Positions 62,958 through 64,000 of a stretch of DNA of 64,000 nt are shown here, in pieces (within the stretch, counting starts at the first letter, position 1; each line of letters begins with the position of its first letter). Source of the DNA: Paraburkholderia sp. HP33-1 (GTDB taxonomy: Bacteria; Pseudomonadota; Gammaproteobacteria; Burkholderiales; Burkholderiaceae); assembly GCF_021390595.1 (NCBI RefSeq), contig NZ_JAJEJR010000003.1:806001-870000 (forward strand), written 5' to 3'. Made by a program: the position numbers and the translations under genes. The notes under the pieces are model-generated. The model was not told where the DNA came from, did no database searches, and saw only the letters and a list, made by a program, of their open reading frames with translations.

Positions 62958-64000
62958 TCATTTGAGATCGACGGTGACGAAGCGGCGCGCGTGATCGCGC
63001 TGGATCAGCAATGCCGCTTTCTTGCCAGCCTTTGCCGCGAGCGATGCCAGTTCATCCTGCGACTCGACCAGCGCGCCGTTGAGCGACAGCACGACATCGC
63101 CTGGTTTGATGCCGGCGTTGGCCGCCGCGCCCCACGCGCCTTCGACCATCAGGCCTTCGGCGAGGTCCGTGGTGCGCCGCTCGTCGTCCGTCAGCGGATG
63201 CATCGTCAGCCCGAGATGATCGAGCGGGCCGGCATTGCCCGCGCCCGCGCCTGCTGCCGCGCCCGCGCCTGCTACCTCGACCGCACTCGCGGGTTGAGCG
63301 GATGAGCCGAGGTGCACCGTCAACGTCATCTGCTTGTGATTGCGGATCAGCATGACCGGGACTTTCGTTCCGCCCTGCATTGCCGCGTCCTGCGCGACGA
63401 AATCCGCCGACTTTTCGATCGGCTTGTCGGCAAGTTGCACGATCACGTCGCCGGGCTTCAGGTTGCTCGCTGCCGCCGGGCTGCCGGGTTCGACGGCAAT
63501 CACCAGCGCACCGGCCGCGCGTGGCAGACCGAACGCACCCGCCAGACTCGGATCGACGTCCTGCACCTGGATGCCAAGATTGCTGCGCGCGTTCACGTCC
63601 TCGCCTTGCTGAGTTTGCAGCCGCGAGCGCACCTGGTTCGCCGTATTGATCGGGATGGCGAACGTCAGGCTCTGGGCACGGTCGCCATCGCCGTATACCT
63701 GCACGTCGATGCCGATGACTTCTCCCGCGCGGTTGAACACGGGGCCGCCCGAGTTGTCGGGGTTCAGCGACACGTCTGTCTGGAAGAACGGAAACGTGCT
63801 GCCATCGGAGAGCGTGCGCGAGGTCGCGCTGACGATGCCTGCCGTGACGGTATTCTGATAACTGTCAGGCGAACCGATCGTCAGCACCTGCTCGCCGACG
63901 CGCACATGCGCCGAATCGCCGAGCTTGACGGTTGGCAGTTTCGTCGCGTCGATCTGGATGATAGCGACATCGTTTTGCGCATCGACGGCCACTACCTTTC
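62958..64000 (-). CDS. DegP/HtrA-type periplasmic serine protease (5' end outside window)
   Basis: A protein-quality-control protease of the envelope. The visible part holds the catalytic Asp (AQNDVAIIQID), the Ser in NPDNSGGPVF, and two PDZ domains (residues from about 130 and 240: LPRAAGALVIAVEPGSPAAA, LMVEGAWGAAANAGIKPGD) separated by an Ala/Gly linker. The Ser loop reads D-N-S-G-G-P where G-N-S-G-G-P is usual; Ser itself is kept. The frame continues past the right edge (KVVAVDAQ), so the first visible Met at 63992 is internal. Confidence 0.9.
   Translation of the reverse strand, partial: KVVAVDAQNDVAIIQIDATKLPTVKLGDSAHVRVGEQVLTIGSPDSYQNTVTAGIVSATSRTLSDGSTFPFFQTDVSLNPDNSGGPVFNRAGEVIGIDVQVYGDGDRAQSLTFAIPINTANQVRSRLQTQQGEDVNARSNLGIQVQDVDPSLAGAFGLPRAAGALVIAVEPGSPAAASNLKPGDVIVQLADKPIEKSADFVAQDAAMQGGTKVPVMLIRNHKQMTLTVHLGSSAQPASAVEVAGAGAAAGAGAGNAGPLDHLGLTMHPLTDDERRTTDLAEGLMVEGAWGAAANAGIKPGDVVLSLNGALVESQDELASLAAKAGKKAALLIQRDHARRFVTVDLK

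Noticed and set aside
62958..64000. D-N-S-G-G-P in the protease as a sign of an inactive enzyme
   Set aside because: The catalytic Ser and following glycines are kept; a Gly-to-Asp change two residues before it is not enough to claim loss of activity.

Overview
The window looks like a chromosomal segment of a Burkholderiales bacterium, most likely Paraburkholderia or Burkholderia. This rests on moderately high GC with GC-rich third codon positions, a paaABCDE cluster with a PaaR-type operator, chaperone-usher fimbriae, FadL-type and two-partner-secretion proteins, and several family-level resemblances. No rRNA, tRNA, CRISPR array or complete insertion sequence was seen. The segment is unusually rich in gene remnants. 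Several genes are truncated, frameshifted or stopped by a single codon, often beside AT-richer DNA, so it reads as an accessory region reshaped by deletion and insertion.

Layout. 1-3.2 kb: a cut MFS carrier, a SYLF-domain protein, a small lipoprotein and a truncated phospholipase-D-like lipoprotein. 3.2-9.5 kb, minus strand: phenylacetate degradation (paaK, a 3-oxoadipyl-CoA thiolase, paaE, a decapitated paaD, paaC, paaB, paaA) behind a promoter with a perfect 14-bp TetR/PaaR-type palindrome. 9.9-13.4 kb: two paralogous orphan response regulators, an AT-rich stretch and the broken head of a type V adhesin. 13.5-14.7 kb: an accessory tryptophanyl-tRNA synthetase preceded by a 16-residue leader peptide with tandem Trp codons and an intrinsic terminator, which is a classic attenuator. 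15.5-25.6 kb, plus strand: one operon encoding a TpsA adhesin, its TpsB transporter, a FecR-domain protein, a SulP transporter fused to STAS and cyclic-nucleotide-binding domains, a CHASE2 adenylate cyclase and a class II cyclic-nucleotide phosphodiesterase. The cyclase, a likely cAMP-binding target and the phosphodiesterase therefore sit together.

25.7-28.9 kb: an IclR regulator with mhpE and mhpF, a partial meta-cleavage pathway. 29-33.6 kb: an amber-interrupted flavin monooxygenase, a sulfonate-type binding protein, a FadL porin and an ArsR regulator that has lost its stop codon. 33.6-41.3 kb: a chaperone-usher fimbrial cluster (fimA, chaperone, usher, tip adhesin) next to a decayed ISAs1 transposase, a fragment of a second chaperone and an amber-interrupted ParS/MbcA-type antitoxin. 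41.6-46 kb: a GntR-controlled uptake and lactonase locus with two MFS carriers. 46.2-52.2 kb: a MASE1-PAS-GGDEF diguanylate cyclase, a reductase fragment, a GH13 alpha-glucan enzyme and a patatin-like protein.

52.7-62.1 kb, minus strand: a nine-gene unit for ureide (biuret-like) use, with a GntR regulator, an AtzH-like protein, two isochorismatase-fold amidohydrolases, a BMP-type ABC importer and allophanate hydrolase. 62.9-64 kb: the C-terminal part of a DegP/HtrA protease, cut by the window edge.

The signals most worth following are the trpS attenuator, the self-contained cyclic-nucleotide and adhesin operon, the paaD truncation and the two-hydrolase ureide operon.
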